A stretch of DNA of 64,000 bases from Planctomycetaceae bacterium (GCA_016125265.1 WGMC01000006.1:1-64000); one strand, 5' to 3'; numbered from the stretch's first letter, positions 52,625 to 62,608 are shown. Notes: generated from the sequence alone by a model not told the origin. A program made the numbers and translations.

Positions 52625-53257
52625 ATGGAAGAGCACAAGTGGGGCGAGGGTCTGGCCCGGGCCATCGAGGGCATCGCTGCGGAGGGACGGGAAGTGCGCC
52701 GGCGCGTGGGCGCCGCCGTGGAGTCCGCGGTCGCGGCTTCGGCGGGTGCGAAGGATGCGCTGCTCGAGGTGGCGCGTTCGGCCGCCGATGGGGCGGCCGC
52801 CGGCATCGAACGCACGCGGGCGACCGAGCGGGCCAAGGTGCTCGACGAAGTGCTGGACGGCCTCGGTGACGGATTGGGCCGCGCGGCCCACGGGGCACAG
52901 TTGGCCCTCGAGGAGGCCAAGGCCCGCGGCGCCGCGTTTGCGTCGGAGGACGTCGAGCGTCTGGCGAAGGGCTTCGAGGACCTGCGCGCCGGCCTCGTCG
53001 ATGCGGTGGGCGGGGCGCTCGCCCGCGGGCCCGCCGAGGCGAAGGAGGGTCTTGGCGACCTCCGCACCCACGCGGCCCGCAGCCTCGAGGGCGCACGACC
53101 CGGCATCGAGGCCGCGATCCAGGCCCTGCGCCGGGACCCCGCGGGCGCGGCCAGGGGTGCGGCCAGCGCCGGCGCCGCGGCCGCCCGCGAAGGCACCGGT
53201 GCGCTCTTCCATTCCCTGGCGCGCCTCCTGGACCGCGCCGCCGACCGCCTGCGCTGA
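52625..53257 (+). CDS. Alanine-rich helical protein of unknown function
   Basis: A 210-residue protein, almost all Ala/Gly/Glu/Arg-rich amphipathic helix without a TM segment or signal. It resembles apolipoprotein-like or DUF6781-type proteins, but that match is from memory only. Segments such as LARAIEGIAAEGREVRRRVG and GLGRAAHGAQLALEEAKARG show a helical heptad tendency. GGAGG at 52611-52615 and ATG 52625 are well spaced. It follows the second response regulator by 57 bases on the same strand; a role in that signalling cluster is guesswork. Confidence 0.5.
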   Translation: MEEHKWGEGLARAIEGIAAEGREVRRRVGAAVESAVAASAGAKDALLEVARSAADGAAAGIERTRATERAKVLDEVLDGLGDGLGRAAHGAQLALEEAKARGAAFASEDVERLAKGFEDLRAGLVDAVGGALARGPAEAKEGLGDLRTHAARSLEGARPGIEAAIQALRRDPAGAARGAASAGAAAAREGTGALFHSLARLLDRAADRLR

Positions 53258-53295
53258 ACCGGATCCCGCGCGGATCCGCAACTTCGCCGACGCTT

Positions 53296-55551
53296 TCAGC
53301 AGCGGAACTGCCCGACGAGCTCCAGGAGTTCGTCGGCCATGGTGCGCACGTCGCCGGCCAGGGACTGCGTGTTGGATGCCCCGTGGACCGTTCCGCGGGC
53401 GAGGGAGGACACGTGGTCCAAACTGGAGCGCATCTGGGCGCTGGTCTGGGTCGCGTTGGCCAGCGCGTGCGTGATCTCCCGCGTCGTCGCCGACTGTTGT
53501 TCCACTGCTGCTGCAATCGTGGTCTGCAAACCGTCGATTTCGTCGATCACGGTTCCGATGCGGGCGATGGCCTCGACGGCTCCACGCGAACCCGATTGGA
53601 TCGCCCCGATCTTCTCGCCGATGTCGGTTGTGGCTCGGGACGTCTGCAACGCCAGTTCCTTCACTTCGTTTGCGACGACCGCAAAGCCGCGGCCCATCTC
53701 GCCGGCGCGAGCCGCTTCGATGGTCGCGTTCAGCGCCAGCAGATTTGTCTGGGCGGCGATGGCGCTGATAGTCTTCACGATCTGACCGATTTCTGCGCTG
53801 GAGCGGTCCAGTTGGCTGACGTGGTCGTTCGTCGAGCGGGCGATGGAGACGGCGCCGCGCGCCACTCCGGCGGCATCGGCCGCGCTCCGAGCGATCTCGG
53901 TGATGCTCTCCACCATCGCGTCCGTGTTCTGCGACGCAGCTCCCATCCGAACGTTGACGTCGGACGCCGACTGGGCAGCCTGGTCCACCTGACCGGAGGT
54001 GGAAGAGGCCTCTTGGCTCATGCCGAGCGCGAGCGCGTTCAGTTCCTCGGCCGAACTCGCGAGCCGTTTTGCATTGTTGCGGATCGTGCCCAAGCTGGCG
54101 CGCAGGTCCGCCAGGAGTTTGCCCACGGCGCGGCCCATGGAGGCGACCACGTCGTCGCCCTCAAGGTCGGGCGCTTGGGTCAGGTCGCCGCGTGCGGCGG
54201 CGTCGACGACACCCAGGAGCTTCGCCGCGCGCTGTTGCATCCGCTCGGCCTGCTCGGCCTGCTCGCGCGCCAGGCGGCGTTCGGCTTCTTCGGCCTGGAC
54301 CGCCGCGGTGACGACGTTCCATGCCACCAGCACGCCGAGGTGAGAGCCCGTCGCGTCTCGAACAGCGCTGATCTCGAGATCCAGGATCTCGCCGCCCTTC
54401 TCGACGCGCCGTGCGAAGGGCAGGGCGTTTCCATGGGCGAACATGCGCGCATCCACGCCGGTTCCGGCGAGGAACTCGAGCAGTGGGCGACCCACGAGGG
54501 CGTTGGAACCCGCGCCCAGCCGTTTGGCACCGCTCTGCCCCGCCGGATTCGCGTAGCGCACCACGAGGTCGTTGTCGACGAACAGCATGCTGCTCGGGGC
54601 GTTTTCGACCATGGACGCGGCGCGCGCCGCTTCCGCCGCGAGACGCCGCGATTCCGCGGCGCCCTCCTCGGCTTCGCGCATGGCGCGCTCCAGTTGGCGC
54701 ATGGTGCGTTCGAGTTCGCTCGAGTTCGCGACGAGTTGGTCGCGCTGGGTCGACGCCTCGGTGACGGCGTGTTCCATGCGTGTCATGGTGGCGCTCACGG
54801 CCTTTGCCATCCGGCCGAACTCATCCGTCGACGTGATCTCGTTGAGCGCGCTGGTATCGCCGGATTCCAGCACACCGAGAGTCGTCGTGAGCGGGCGCAC
54901 GATCTGGCGCGCCAAGAACAACCCGAGGGTCAGGGAGAGCCCCGCGCCGAGCAGCGTCACCGTCACGGTCAAGAGATTTGCGATCGTGCGGGTGCGGGCC
55001 CCGTTTCGCACCGATATCTCCGCGTTCCGTTCGATGCGCTCGCCCAAGTCCCCGAGGCTGTCCTCGAGGCGGTCGTAGACCTCTTGCATCGGAACCAGCA
55101 TGGCGCTGGCCGCGGCCACGTCCATCGATTCGGCCCGCTCGACCACGGCGAGTGCACGTTCGATGTACAGCTCGATGTCGGGTCCAACGGCTTGGGCCGC
55201 GGCAGCAGTCTCCGCGGACAGGTCGAGGCCGTCGAGGGCTCCGTAGTACGCGCGGAAGTTGGCGGCGAACTCGTCGGCGGAGGCGCGGGCCTCCACCAGA
55301 CCGTCGCGGTCCTCGGCCCCTGCGGCGACCAGCGAGCGGTACGCCACCGCCAACATGCCGTCGTGCATCATGTCGCACAGGGTCATGTTGCGCACGGCGG
55401 GCAGCTCCGTGGTCGCGACGTGCGCGCCGTTCTTCGAAAGCGCGGACGTCGACCAGATGGCCGCGCCACCCACGAGGGCGATGCCGAGCATGGCGAGTCC
55501 CACGAGCACGTAGATCTTGTGGGCAACGGAGAGCGAGCGGAGCCGTTCCAT
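53296..55551 (-). CDS. Methyl-accepting chemotaxis protein with PAS domain
   Basis: A 751-residue transducer. TM1 (about 11-33), a periplasmic four-helix-bundle-like region (34-185), TM2 (187-213), HAMP (REIVRPLTTTLG-type, about 215-265), a coiled coil, a PAS domain (about 312-425; VENAPSSMLFVDNDLVVRYA, LVAWNVVTAA), and the MCP signalling domain (about 480-745) with the hairpin tip ALNATIEAARAGEMGRGFAV and VVANEVKELALQTSRAT. Kinase CheA control is inferred; no che genes are in the window. ATG 55551. It converges on the alanine-rich protein, ending 38 bases away. Confidence 0.9.
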   Translation of the reverse strand: MERLRSLSVAHKIYVLVGLAMLGIALVGGAAIWSTSALSKNGAHVATTELPAVRNMTLCDMMHDGMLAVAYRSLVAAGAEDRDGLVEARASADEFAANFRAYYGALDGLDLSAETAAAAQAVGPDIELYIERALAVVERAESMDVAAASAMLVPMQEVYDRLEDSLGDLGERIERNAEISVRNGARTRTIANLLTVTVTLLGAGLSLTLGLFLARQIVRPLTTTLGVLESGDTSALNEITSTDEFGRMAKAVSATMTRMEHAVTEASTQRDQLVANSSELERTMRQLERAMREAEEGAAESRRLAAEAARAASMVENAPSSMLFVDNDLVVRYANPAGQSGAKRLGAGSNALVGRPLLEFLAGTGVDARMFAHGNALPFARRVEKGGEILDLEISAVRDATGSHLGVLVAWNVVTAAVQAEEAERRLAREQAEQAERMQQRAAKLLGVVDAAARGDLTQAPDLEGDDVVASMGRAVGKLLADLRASLGTIRNNAKRLASSAEELNALALGMSQEASSTSGQVDQAAQSASDVNVRMGAASQNTDAMVESITEIARSAADAAGVARGAVSIARSTNDHVSQLDRSSAEIGQIVKTISAIAAQTNLLALNATIEAARAGEMGRGFAVVANEVKELALQTSRATTDIGEKIGAIQSGSRGAVEAIARIGTVIDEIDGLQTTIAAAVEQQSATTREITHALANATQTSAQMRSSLDHVSSLARGTVHGASNTQSLAGDVRTMADELLELVGQFRC

Positions 55552-55780
55552 GTCGGGTGTGGGCTAGGGACGAGGGGCTGGGACTCGGGGATGTATCGGG
55601 TTCGCTTGCGCCCACGGGGGGGCGGAGGGGGGCGGGGTTTATCGGTCGACTTCTACCGTTAGGTGTAGGGGGCAACCCCAGGTTCGAGCCCGATCCGGCG
55701 GCTGGGACCTCCTGTAACGCCAGCGGGGCGCCGCCCATCGGGGTCCATGGCGGGGGGCATGTGCACCCGCCGACCTCCCC

Positions 55781-58048
55781 ATGAAACAAACCGCACCGTT
55801 CCCCGCCGTTCTTGTCGCCCCGTTCCTCGCCGCGCTCGCCGCCTTGCCCGCCCTCGCGGCGGGGGACGTCGAGGGTGCGGATCCGGATGCGCTCGAGTTC
55901 TCGTCGGCGCACATCGCCACGTCCCTCGGTCACGGCCAGGGAGGGCTGGAGGGCCACGGCCCCGACTTCCGGGCCTTCTGGACGAGCGGCGGCATGCGCT
56001 ACGAGCCCGCGCTCGGGCGGCGCGCCGCGAACTTGCAGCACCTCGAACTCGCGACGCGCAGCCTGGGCCGCGAGTTCGGCGCGGATCTGCTCGTAGGTGT
56101 GCGTCCCGCTCCGCAGGCGATTGGCGACCGCGCCGTCTACGCCATTGGCCAAGCTGTGGAAGAGCGCTGGGACGTCCGGCCCGAGGGAGTGGAGTTCTCG
56201 TACTCGTTGGAGGCTCGGCCCGAGGGAGAAGGGGATCTGGTTGCGAAGCTCGCGCTCGCCACCGAACTGCCGTTTGCCGGCGTCCGCGCCGACGGCGGCC
56301 TCACCTTCGAGCTTCCCGGTGTCGGAGGCGTCTCCATTGGCGCGGCCCTCGGCATCGACGCCACCGGGCGCACCGTCCCCGCGGCGATGCACTACCGCGA
56401 CGGCGAACTCGAGCTGCGCCTCTCCGCGCAGTTCGTCGACAGCGCCGTGTACCCGATCGTCCTCGACCCCCTGGTGGGCACGGTGATCTCGGTCGAGAAC
56501 GAACCCGTGCCCAACCGCCGCCCCGACGTCGCCTTCGACGTGTCGAGCGCCCGGTACCTGGCCGTGTGGGACCGCGAGTTCTCGGCGTCCCTGAGCGTGA
56601 TCCTGGCGCGGCGGCTCAACAGCGGCGGAAATCCCGTCGGCTCGGTGATCTCGTTTCCCGGCGGCAGTTTGGCGCGCAAACCCCGCGTCGCGAACTCCAA
56701 CGCGGCGAACCATTTCATCGTGGTGTACGAGTTCGAAAGCGGTCCCCATCGCATCCTCGCGCGCACGGTGCGCGCATCGGATGGGGCACTGGGGCCGGTG
56801 GGGCCCACGATCGCCACCAGCACCGAGGGCGAGTTGCTCGACCCGGACGTCGGTGGGCAGAGCGTGGCGGACGCGTCCCTTCCCGCGGCCGTGTTGGTGG
56901 TCTGGCGCGACGATGTCGAGGGCGAGATCCTCGCCAGGCGGCTGCTCGTGAGCGGTGATGGATCCCTCGAGGCTCCGGACGCTCCGGTCGTCGTCACCTC
57001 CGACACGATCTTCGCCGACAACACCGCGCCGCGCATCAGCGCGACAACGGCGGGGCTCGACCGACACCTGATCGTCTGGCAGCAGGATTCGTCCCTGGTT
57101 GGCGTCGGATCGACGATTCGCGGCCGTGTGGTCGGCACGGACGGTCAGTTCAAGAGTTCGAGTCAGACCATCGCGAGCGTGCCCGAAGTCGAGTTGAGCA
57201 GCCCCGACGTGGACGGTCTGGACAGCAACTGGGTCGTGGCCTTCGAGCGTCGGCCCGGAGGCGGCGGCGTGGGCATTTCTGCGCGCCGCGTGACGTACAA
57301 CGGCTTGTTTGCCAACTTCGGCACATCGCCGATCGTGGACCTGACCTCGGCCGCGCTGCTCTTCACGGCCACGCGGCCCACCGTGGCGTGGACACCGCAG
57401 AAGTCCTGGGTGGCTTGGCGCCAATCGGCGCTACTCGTCGGGTGGACCCTGCGCATCGCCGGCATCAACAGCATCGACTGCTCGGTGTGCGAGACGTCGC
57501 AGCAGGTCGTGGCCCTCGGCGGCGGTGAGAACGCTTACCTCTCGGTCACCACGACCGCGAGTGGCGGCAGCACGACGGGTTTCAACGGCCTGCTGGTCTG
57601 GTCCGCAGGCGACGGCGTCGCGCCGACGATCTTCGCCCAGGGGCTGGCGTTGGATGCCAACGGCGGTTCGGCGGTGAACTTGGGTGGGGGATGTGGTGCC
57701 GGTGGCACGGCCAGCGCCAACCAGAACCCGGCGATCGGCACAAGCAACTTCCAGCTCCAGTTGACCGGCACGATTCCCTCCGCGCCGTTCACCATCCTGA
57801 ACCTGAACTCGTCGATCTTCCTGTTCCAGTGTGGCCCGTGCGCGCTGTTGCCACTGGCGACCACGGTGGTGCTGCCTGTCAACTCGAGTGGCGTCGCCAA
57901 CTTCAGCGCGGCGATCCCTTGCACCCTAGGCCTCGTGGGCAACTCCATCGACGCGCAGTGGATCACCCTGACCCCGGGCCTCGCGCCTTGCCCCTCAAGC
58001 GCGGGCTTCTCCGCGTCGAACCGCCTGCGGTTGACGTTCGGTCTCTAG
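55781..58048 (+). CDS. Large secreted protein with planctomycete C-terminal module
   Basis: A 755-residue secreted protein: signal peptide about 1-27 (ALPALAAG). Residues 35-230 are a jellyroll-like region with PIVLDPLVG at its end, as in many planctomycete surface proteins. From 235 to about 620 there are repeated beta-propeller-like blocks with RRPDVAFD, LAVWDRE, VLVVWRDD and LIVWQQD (Asp-box-like, of FG-GAP/BNR type). The last 110 residues carry the Gly/Cys-rich module: LGGGCGAGG, QLQLTGTIP, a GPCALLPL Cys pair, SIDAQWITL and SASNRLRLTFG. Likely surface-attached or released; no catalytic motif. ATG 55781. It faces the ApbE fusion, whose stop is 3 bases away. Confidence 0.75.
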   Translation: MKQTAPFPAVLVAPFLAALAALPALAAGDVEGADPDALEFSSAHIATSLGHGQGGLEGHGPDFRAFWTSGGMRYEPALGRRAANLQHLELATRSLGREFGADLLVGVRPAPQAIGDRAVYAIGQAVEERWDVRPEGVEFSYSLEARPEGEGDLVAKLALATELPFAGVRADGGLTFELPGVGGVSIGAALGIDATGRTVPAAMHYRDGELELRLSAQFVDSAVYPIVLDPLVGTVISVENEPVPNRRPDVAFDVSSARYLAVWDREFSASLSVILARRLNSGGNPVGSVISFPGGSLARKPRVANSNAANHFIVVYEFESGPHRILARTVRASDGALGPVGPTIATSTEGELLDPDVGGQSVADASLPAAVLVVWRDDVEGEILARRLLVSGDGSLEAPDAPVVVTSDTIFADNTAPRISATTAGLDRHLIVWQQDSSLVGVGSTIRGRVVGTDGQFKSSSQTIASVPEVELSSPDVDGLDSNWVVAFERRPGGGGVGISARRVTYNGLFANFGTSPIVDLTSAALLFTATRPTVAWTPQKSWVAWRQSALLVGWTLRIAGINSIDCSVCETSQQVVALGGGENAYLSVTTTASGGSTTGFNGLLVWSAGDGVAPTIFAQGLALDANGGSAVNLGGGCGAGGTASANQNPAIGTSNFQLQLTGTIPSAPFTILNLNSSIFLFQCGPCALLPLATTVVLPVNSSGVANFSAAIPCTLGLVGNSIDAQWITLTPGLAPCPSSAGFSASNRLRLTFGL

Positions 58049-58051
58049 GGT

Positions 58052-60226
58052 TCAGCGCGCGCGCAACACGAAGTTGGCGATCGACACGGCGACCCCGTCG
58101 GTGACGGCGGGGGCGCCGTAGCGTTGGAACCCCAAGAATCCCGAGGGCGCGCGGCTCGCGAACGGCGGTTCGGCGGCGAGGGTGTGGGTGTCCACGTCCC
58201 ACAGCACGAGGCCGTTGAGCGCGACGGCGAGGCGCGCGCCGCGTGCCAGCACTTCCATGCGGTTCCACTCGCCGGCCGGGCGCAATCGCTTCCAGGGCGG
58301 TGCGGGGAGCGCGCCGTAGAGGGAGCCGGTGGTCTGTGTGGGGAGCAGCGCGTGGCCCGTGGCGGGCTCCCAGCCGCGATCGTCGATGAGTTGGATCTCG
58401 GCCCCGGAGTAGGCCGGATTCTCGTCGCCGCGTTTGGCGCGCACGAACAGGCCGGAGTTCGCCGCGGTTGCGAGCTGGAAGTCGAAGCTCAGCTCGAAAT
58501 CGCGGAAGTCGTCGGCGGTGCCGATGTGCCCACTTCCGTCGGCGGGCACACGCAGCACGCCACCCTCGATCCGGTAGCCCTCCGCGTCGCCCACGGTTTG
58601 GAATCCCGCGAGACCGGACGCCAGGAGGTCGCGCCAGCCGGCTTCCAGGGCTGCCGGCGCCAGGCCGACCGCGGACGGCGCCGCGTCGATCGTCGCGGGC
58701 CCGCCGAGCTGTGCCTCGCCGAACACCGGCAACTCGCGCACCGACACGTTGCGCACCCGCACGGCGCGGTCGGAACCCCCGTCTTCGGAGGGCACATCGT
58801 GCACCTGCAAGCCGATTCGGCCGTGCCGCGCGTAACCCGCCTCGCCCTCGGGCAGTTGGAAGTCGAGCACCTTTTGGTCCTCGATCCACACCTCGACACG
58901 CGGGTCGAATCCCGTGCTGCGCACCCGCACGTGGTTCCACTGGTTGCGGGCGAAGAGCTCGCCGGCGCCCTCGTTGTGCACCAGGAACCCATCGGCGTAG
59001 AGCGCCGCGATTTCGCCCCCCGGCCGGTGGTCCAGCGTCACCTGCATGCCCTTGAGGCCGCTGTCCGGCGGCAGCATGTGGAAGAAGAGCCCCGAATCGA
59101 AGGGCCAATCGATCTTGGTCTCGAACTCCAGTTCGAACGCGCTGAACAACTGCTCGGTGTACAGCAGACCGCCTTCGCCGTTCGGGCCTGCGCGGCCGAC
59201 GATAGCGCCGTCTTCGACGCTCCAACGCGCGTCGCCGTCGTAGCGCCCACCCACGGCGGTCCAGCCGGAGAGATCCACGCCGTTCGCCAGTGCGCGGCTG
59301 TCCGCGTGCTGCATCACGAGGCGCGCATCGGGATAGCGTGCGACCAGCGCCTCCGCCTCGGGCACCGTCAGCACCGACGCGGCCGACGCCAGCGCATCCG
59401 CGAGGGCCCCGCGCCCGGCGATCACGGTCGTCGTGCGCCCGTGCACCAACGCGAGCCCCGTCCGCGGATCGAGGACATGGGACCAGCGCCGCCCCGCCGC
59501 ATCGAAGTGCTGCTCCGCGTCGCCCGACGTCGCCACGTGGCATCGGGAGAGCACGAGGTCGCGCGTCCCGACCCGCACCGACCAACCGGGGCGCCCCGGC
59601 GGAGCTTCGGACAACGCCAGGTCGCCACCGAGTTCCACGAGCGCCGATCCCACGCCTGCGCGGGTGAGTTCGGCCAGGAGGCGCTCCGCCGCGAATCCCT
59701 TCGCGATGCCGCCGAGGTCGAGCGACATGCCCGGCCGCGCGAGGCGCGCGGTCCAGCCCGTGCTCGAACTCCCCGCGGCGGTCAGTTCGAGCGCCCGCCA
59801 ATCGACCTTCTCCCGCGCGGCGGCGATGTCCCCGTGGTCCGGCAGACGGCCCTCCGCCCGCGCCGCGCGCCAGAGCCGCGTCAGCGGCGCGGCCGTCGGG
59901 TCGAACGCTCCGCCCGAGGCCTCGGCCACCGCGCGCGCGGTCGTGAAGCAGAGCGCGAGGACCGCCGGGACTTCGACGGCATCGGCACCCGCGACCTGAG
60001 CAAGCGCACCGAGCGCCCCGTCGTCGCGCCAGTCGGACAGGGCCCAGTCCAGTTCCTCGGCCGCGCGGAAGGCCGCGAGGGACGCCGCCTCCGCGCGCTC
60101 CTCATCCGCCGCGTACAGCACCAAACGGGCCTCCACACCGAACACCGGCCGGCGGAACTCAAAACGTGCGAGATCGGTGGGCGGCGCGGCGGAAAGGGCC
60201 GCCGCGAGGGCGAGGGAGGTCCACAT
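58052..60226 (-). CDS. ApbE FMN-transferase fused to two DUF1080 domains
   Basis: A 724-residue chimera. After a signal peptide (1-16), residues 22-308 are ApbE, FAD:protein FMN transferase: SLDLGGIAKGFAAERL (168-183), VELGGDLALS, RWSHVLDPRTGLAL and LADALASAASVL, with Mg-binding Asp/Thr. DUF1080 (3-keto-disaccharide hydrolase, PF06439) follows twice: about 315-510 (ANGVDLSGW, FDSGLFFHMLPP, NQWNHVRVR) and 530-724 (NSGLFVRAK, GAEIQLIDD, GEWNRMEVLARG). A combined flavin-transfer and glycoside-cleaving protein on one chain is unusual. ATG 60226. It converges with the secreted gene and diverges from the SUMF1-like gene, beside Gfo/Idh and isomerase genes. Confidence 0.85.
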   Translation of the reverse strand: MWTSLALAAALSAAPPTDLARFEFRRPVFGVEARLVLYAADEERAEAASLAAFRAAEELDWALSDWRDDGALGALAQVAGADAVEVPAVLALCFTTARAVAEASGGAFDPTAAPLTRLWRAARAEGRLPDHGDIAAAREKVDWRALELTAAGSSSTGWTARLARPGMSLDLGGIAKGFAAERLLAELTRAGVGSALVELGGDLALSEAPPGRPGWSVRVGTRDLVLSRCHVATSGDAEQHFDAAGRRWSHVLDPRTGLALVHGRTTTVIAGRGALADALASAASVLTVPEAEALVARYPDARLVMQHADSRALANGVDLSGWTAVGGRYDGDARWSVEDGAIVGRAGPNGEGGLLYTEQLFSAFELEFETKIDWPFDSGLFFHMLPPDSGLKGMQVTLDHRPGGEIAALYADGFLVHNEGAGELFARNQWNHVRVRSTGFDPRVEVWIEDQKVLDFQLPEGEAGYARHGRIGLQVHDVPSEDGGSDRAVRVRNVSVRELPVFGEAQLGGPATIDAAPSAVGLAPAALEAGWRDLLASGLAGFQTVGDAEGYRIEGGVLRVPADGSGHIGTADDFRDFELSFDFQLATAANSGLFVRAKRGDENPAYSGAEIQLIDDRGWEPATGHALLPTQTTGSLYGALPAPPWKRLRPAGEWNRMEVLARGARLAVALNGLVLWDVDTHTLAAEPPFASRAPSGFLGFQRYGAPAVTDGVAVSIANFVLRAR

Positions 60227-60335
60227 GGTGTCGAGTGCGGGTTGCGCGGGCGCCGGGAGTATGGGCCGGGGGGAGCATGGGGCGAGGGGGCGCCCCTGTG
60301 CAAGATCGGCCCCCGTCGGGTATCTAGTGGCGACC

Positions 60336-61208
60336 ATGGGCGGTCCCTCGTGTTGGCTGGTGGCGTTCGCGGCGGCGTGGCTCGGCGGAGGCGCCGAACC
60401 CTTCCAGCAGGCGGTGCCCGGCGCGCGGGCCAAGCTCGAGATGGTGCCCATTCCCGCCGGCACGGTGCGAGACGCCGCGGGCGCGGAACACAGCGTCGGC
60501 GGCTACTGGATGGCGACCACCGAGGTCACCTGGGATCTCTTCGACGCGTTTGTCCTGGGCCAGGACGGACCGGAGCTTCCGCCCGGCGTCGACGCGGTGG
60601 CTCGCCCGAGCAGACCGTACATCACCGCCGACCGCGGCTTCGGGCGAGAGGGCTACCCGGCGCTTTCGATTGGCCTGCCGGCGGCCCAGGCGTTCTGCGA
60701 CTGGCTCAGCGCGCACACGGGACGGACCTGGCGCCTGCCGACCCCGCTCGAATGGCAGCACGCGGCGCTCGCCGGTGACGAGGGCCCGTGGCACGCCAGC
60801 GCCATGCCGACCGGCGACGGCGCGCGGACCTTCGAGGGGAGGAGTGTGGTGGGCCTCGAAGCCGTCGCGTGGTATCGCGAGGTGGCCCAGCGCCGCACCC
60901 ATCCGGTCGCGTCGCTCGCGCCGAACAACTTTGGGCTCCACGACATGCTGGGCAACGTCGCCGAGTGGGCGACCAGTGCGGACGGCAAGGGGCGGTTGCT
61001 CGGCGGCAGCTACCAGGACCGCGCCGAGGACGTCACGGCGCGCTCCGAGAAGCGCCCGAGCGCCGTCTGGAACGCCAGCGATCCCAACTTGCCGAAGAGC
61101 CGTTGGTGGCTCGCGGACGCGCCCTTCGCGGGTTTCCGAGTGCTCTGTGAAACGGCGCCCGCGCCCGCGGCCGAGGTGCCCGGAACTCGACCGCCCGAAC
61201 AGCCCTGA
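60336..61208 (+). CDS. Secreted SUMF1/FGE-fold protein
   Basis: A 290-residue protein: signal peptide about 1-22 (ending AEPFQQ), then a formylglycine-generating-enzyme-fold domain: EMVPIPAGT, YWMATTEVTWDLFDAF, GLPAAQAFCDWLSAHTG, RLPTPLEWQHAALAG, FGLHDMLGNVAEWATS, GGSYQD and ending AGFRVLCET. True FGEs need two redox Cys late in the domain; only one (RVLCE) is near the end, so catalysis as FGE is doubtful. It diverges from the ApbE fusion and precedes Gfo/Idh by 29 bases, so a sugar-binding or structural role is possible. ATG 60336. Confidence 0.75.
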   Translation: MGGPSCWLVAFAAAWLGGGAEPFQQAVPGARAKLEMVPIPAGTVRDAAGAEHSVGGYWMATTEVTWDLFDAFVLGQDGPELPPGVDAVARPSRPYITADRGFGREGYPALSIGLPAAQAFCDWLSAHTGRTWRLPTPLEWQHAALAGDEGPWHASAMPTGDGARTFEGRSVVGLEAVAWYREVAQRRTHPVASLAPNNFGLHDMLGNVAEWATSADGKGRLLGGSYQDRAEDVTARSEKRPSAVWNASDPNLPKSRWWLADAPFAGFRVLCETAPAPAAEVPGTRPPEQP

Positions 61209-61237
61209 ACGTCAACTCCTCCGCCCGACGCACTGCC

Positions 61238-62608
61238 ATGGCCCACAAACACCGCTCTCTCTCCGCGCGCGAACAGTTGCTCGAACCCGGCTACGGCGTG
61301 GACCGCCGTGCGCTCTTGGGCGGAGGGCTGGCGCTTGGGCTGCCGCTCCTGCTTCCGCGGGCCCTGCGCGCCGGTCAGGGCGACGCGGGCGTCCGCCCAC
61401 TGAGGGTGGGCCTAGTGGGCTGCGGCGGGCGCGGCACGGGTGCCGCCTGGCAGGCGATGCACGCGGAGGCGGGTGGTGTGGTCCTCTGGGCCATGGGCGA
61501 CGTGTTCGCCGACCGCCTCGAGTCGTCGCGCAGTTACCTCGAGGGTGCGCTCTCGGAGGAGGGCAACAGCGCGCGCATGGACGTACCCGAGGAGCGCCGT
61601 TTCACGGGCTTCGACAGCTTCCGCGCCGTGATCGACTCCGGAGTCGACATCGTGCTCTTGACCGCGATCCCCGCGTTCCGTCCGGCGCACATCACCTACG
61701 CGGTCGAGAAGGGCTGCCACGTGTTCTGCGAGAAGCCGATGGCCGTCGACGTGCCCGGTCTGCGGCGTGTGGAGGCTGCAGCTGCGCGGGCCAAGGAGAA
61801 GGGCCTTTCGCTCGTTTCGGGGTACTGCTGGCGCTACAACACCCGCCACCGCGAGCTGTTCCAGCGTGTGCACTCCGGTGCGATCGGCGACCTGCAGGCC
61901 GTGTACACCAACTACTACGCCGGGCCGCTCGGCACACGTCCGCGTCAGGAGGGTTGGAGCGACACCGAGTGGATCCTGCGCAACTGGCACCACTTCCGCT
62001 GGCTGTCGGGCGACCACCTCGCCGAACAGGCGATCCACTCGGTCGACAAACAGTCCTGGGCCTTCGCCGACCGTGCGCCGCTGCGCGCCATCGCGGTGGG
62101 CGGCTGCCAGACGCGCAAGGGCACGGAGAAGGGCGACACCTTCGATCACTTCGCCGTGGTGTACGAGTACGAGGGCGGCGCCCGCGCCTTCTGCAACGCG
62201 CGCCAGTGGCCGAACAGCTACGGCGAGAACAACGACTTCCTCTACGGCTCGAAGGGCCGCGCGATCATCGAGAACTGGGCTCCACACCACGCGATCGAGA
62301 CCTACGGCGGCGAAAGGTGGGTGTACGATGGCGAAGGCAACGACATGTACCAACAGGAGCTCGACGAACTCGTCGCGTCGATCCGCGCCGGCAAGCCGGT
62401 GAACGACGGGATGTGGATGTGCCGCAGCAACCTGCTCGGCATCCTCGGCCGCGAGGCGGCGTACACAGGCCGCGCCATCACGTGGGAGGAGATCCTCAAC
62501 AGTGAGCGGAAACTCGGGCCCCCCGGCATGGAGGACGGTGTGCTCGAGTTCGGAGCCCTCGCCCACAGCTTCGACGAGCCGGTGCCCGGGGAGTACAAAC
62601 TCCTGTGA
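61238..62608 (+). CDS. Gfo/Idh/MocA oxidoreductase with twin-arginine-type leader
   Basis: A 456-residue exported oxidoreductase. A DRRALLGGGLALGLPLLL leader (about 22-45) fits Tat export of a folded NAD(P)-protein. The Rossmann domain starts LRVGLVGCGGRGTGAAW, followed by CEKPMAVD with the conserved EKP Lys. The C-terminal domain has YCWRYNTRH and GDHLAEQAIHSVD, the catalytic-pocket His of the planctomycete clade. Such enzymes oxidise sugars at C3 or act on inositols with tightly bound NAD. Its end overlaps the next gene (GTGA). DUF1080 upstream acts on 3-keto glycosides in other bacteria, so the two may work in one pathway. Confidence 0.85.
   Translation: MAHKHRSLSAREQLLEPGYGVDRRALLGGGLALGLPLLLPRALRAGQGDAGVRPLRVGLVGCGGRGTGAAWQAMHAEAGGVVLWAMGDVFADRLESSRSYLEGALSEEGNSARMDVPEERRFTGFDSFRAVIDSGVDIVLLTAIPAFRPAHITYAVEKGCHVFCEKPMAVDVPGLRRVEAAAARAKEKGLSLVSGYCWRYNTRHRELFQRVHSGAIGDLQAVYTNYYAGPLGTRPRQEGWSDTEWILRNWHHFRWLSGDHLAEQAIHSVDKQSWAFADRAPLRAIAVGGCQTRKGTEKGDTFDHFAVVYEYEGGARAFCNARQWPNSYGENNDFLYGSKGRAIIENWAPHHAIETYGGERWVYDGEGNDMYQQELDELVASIRAGKPVNDGMWMCRSNLLGILGREAAYTGRAITWEEILNSERKLGPPGMEDGVLEFGALAHSFDEPVPGEYKLL

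Noticed and set aside
58124-60778. 884-codon open frame on the plus strand
   Set aside because: Antisense to the ApbE-DUF1080 fusion; the plus-strand translation is His/Arg/Gly-rich and without domain motifs.
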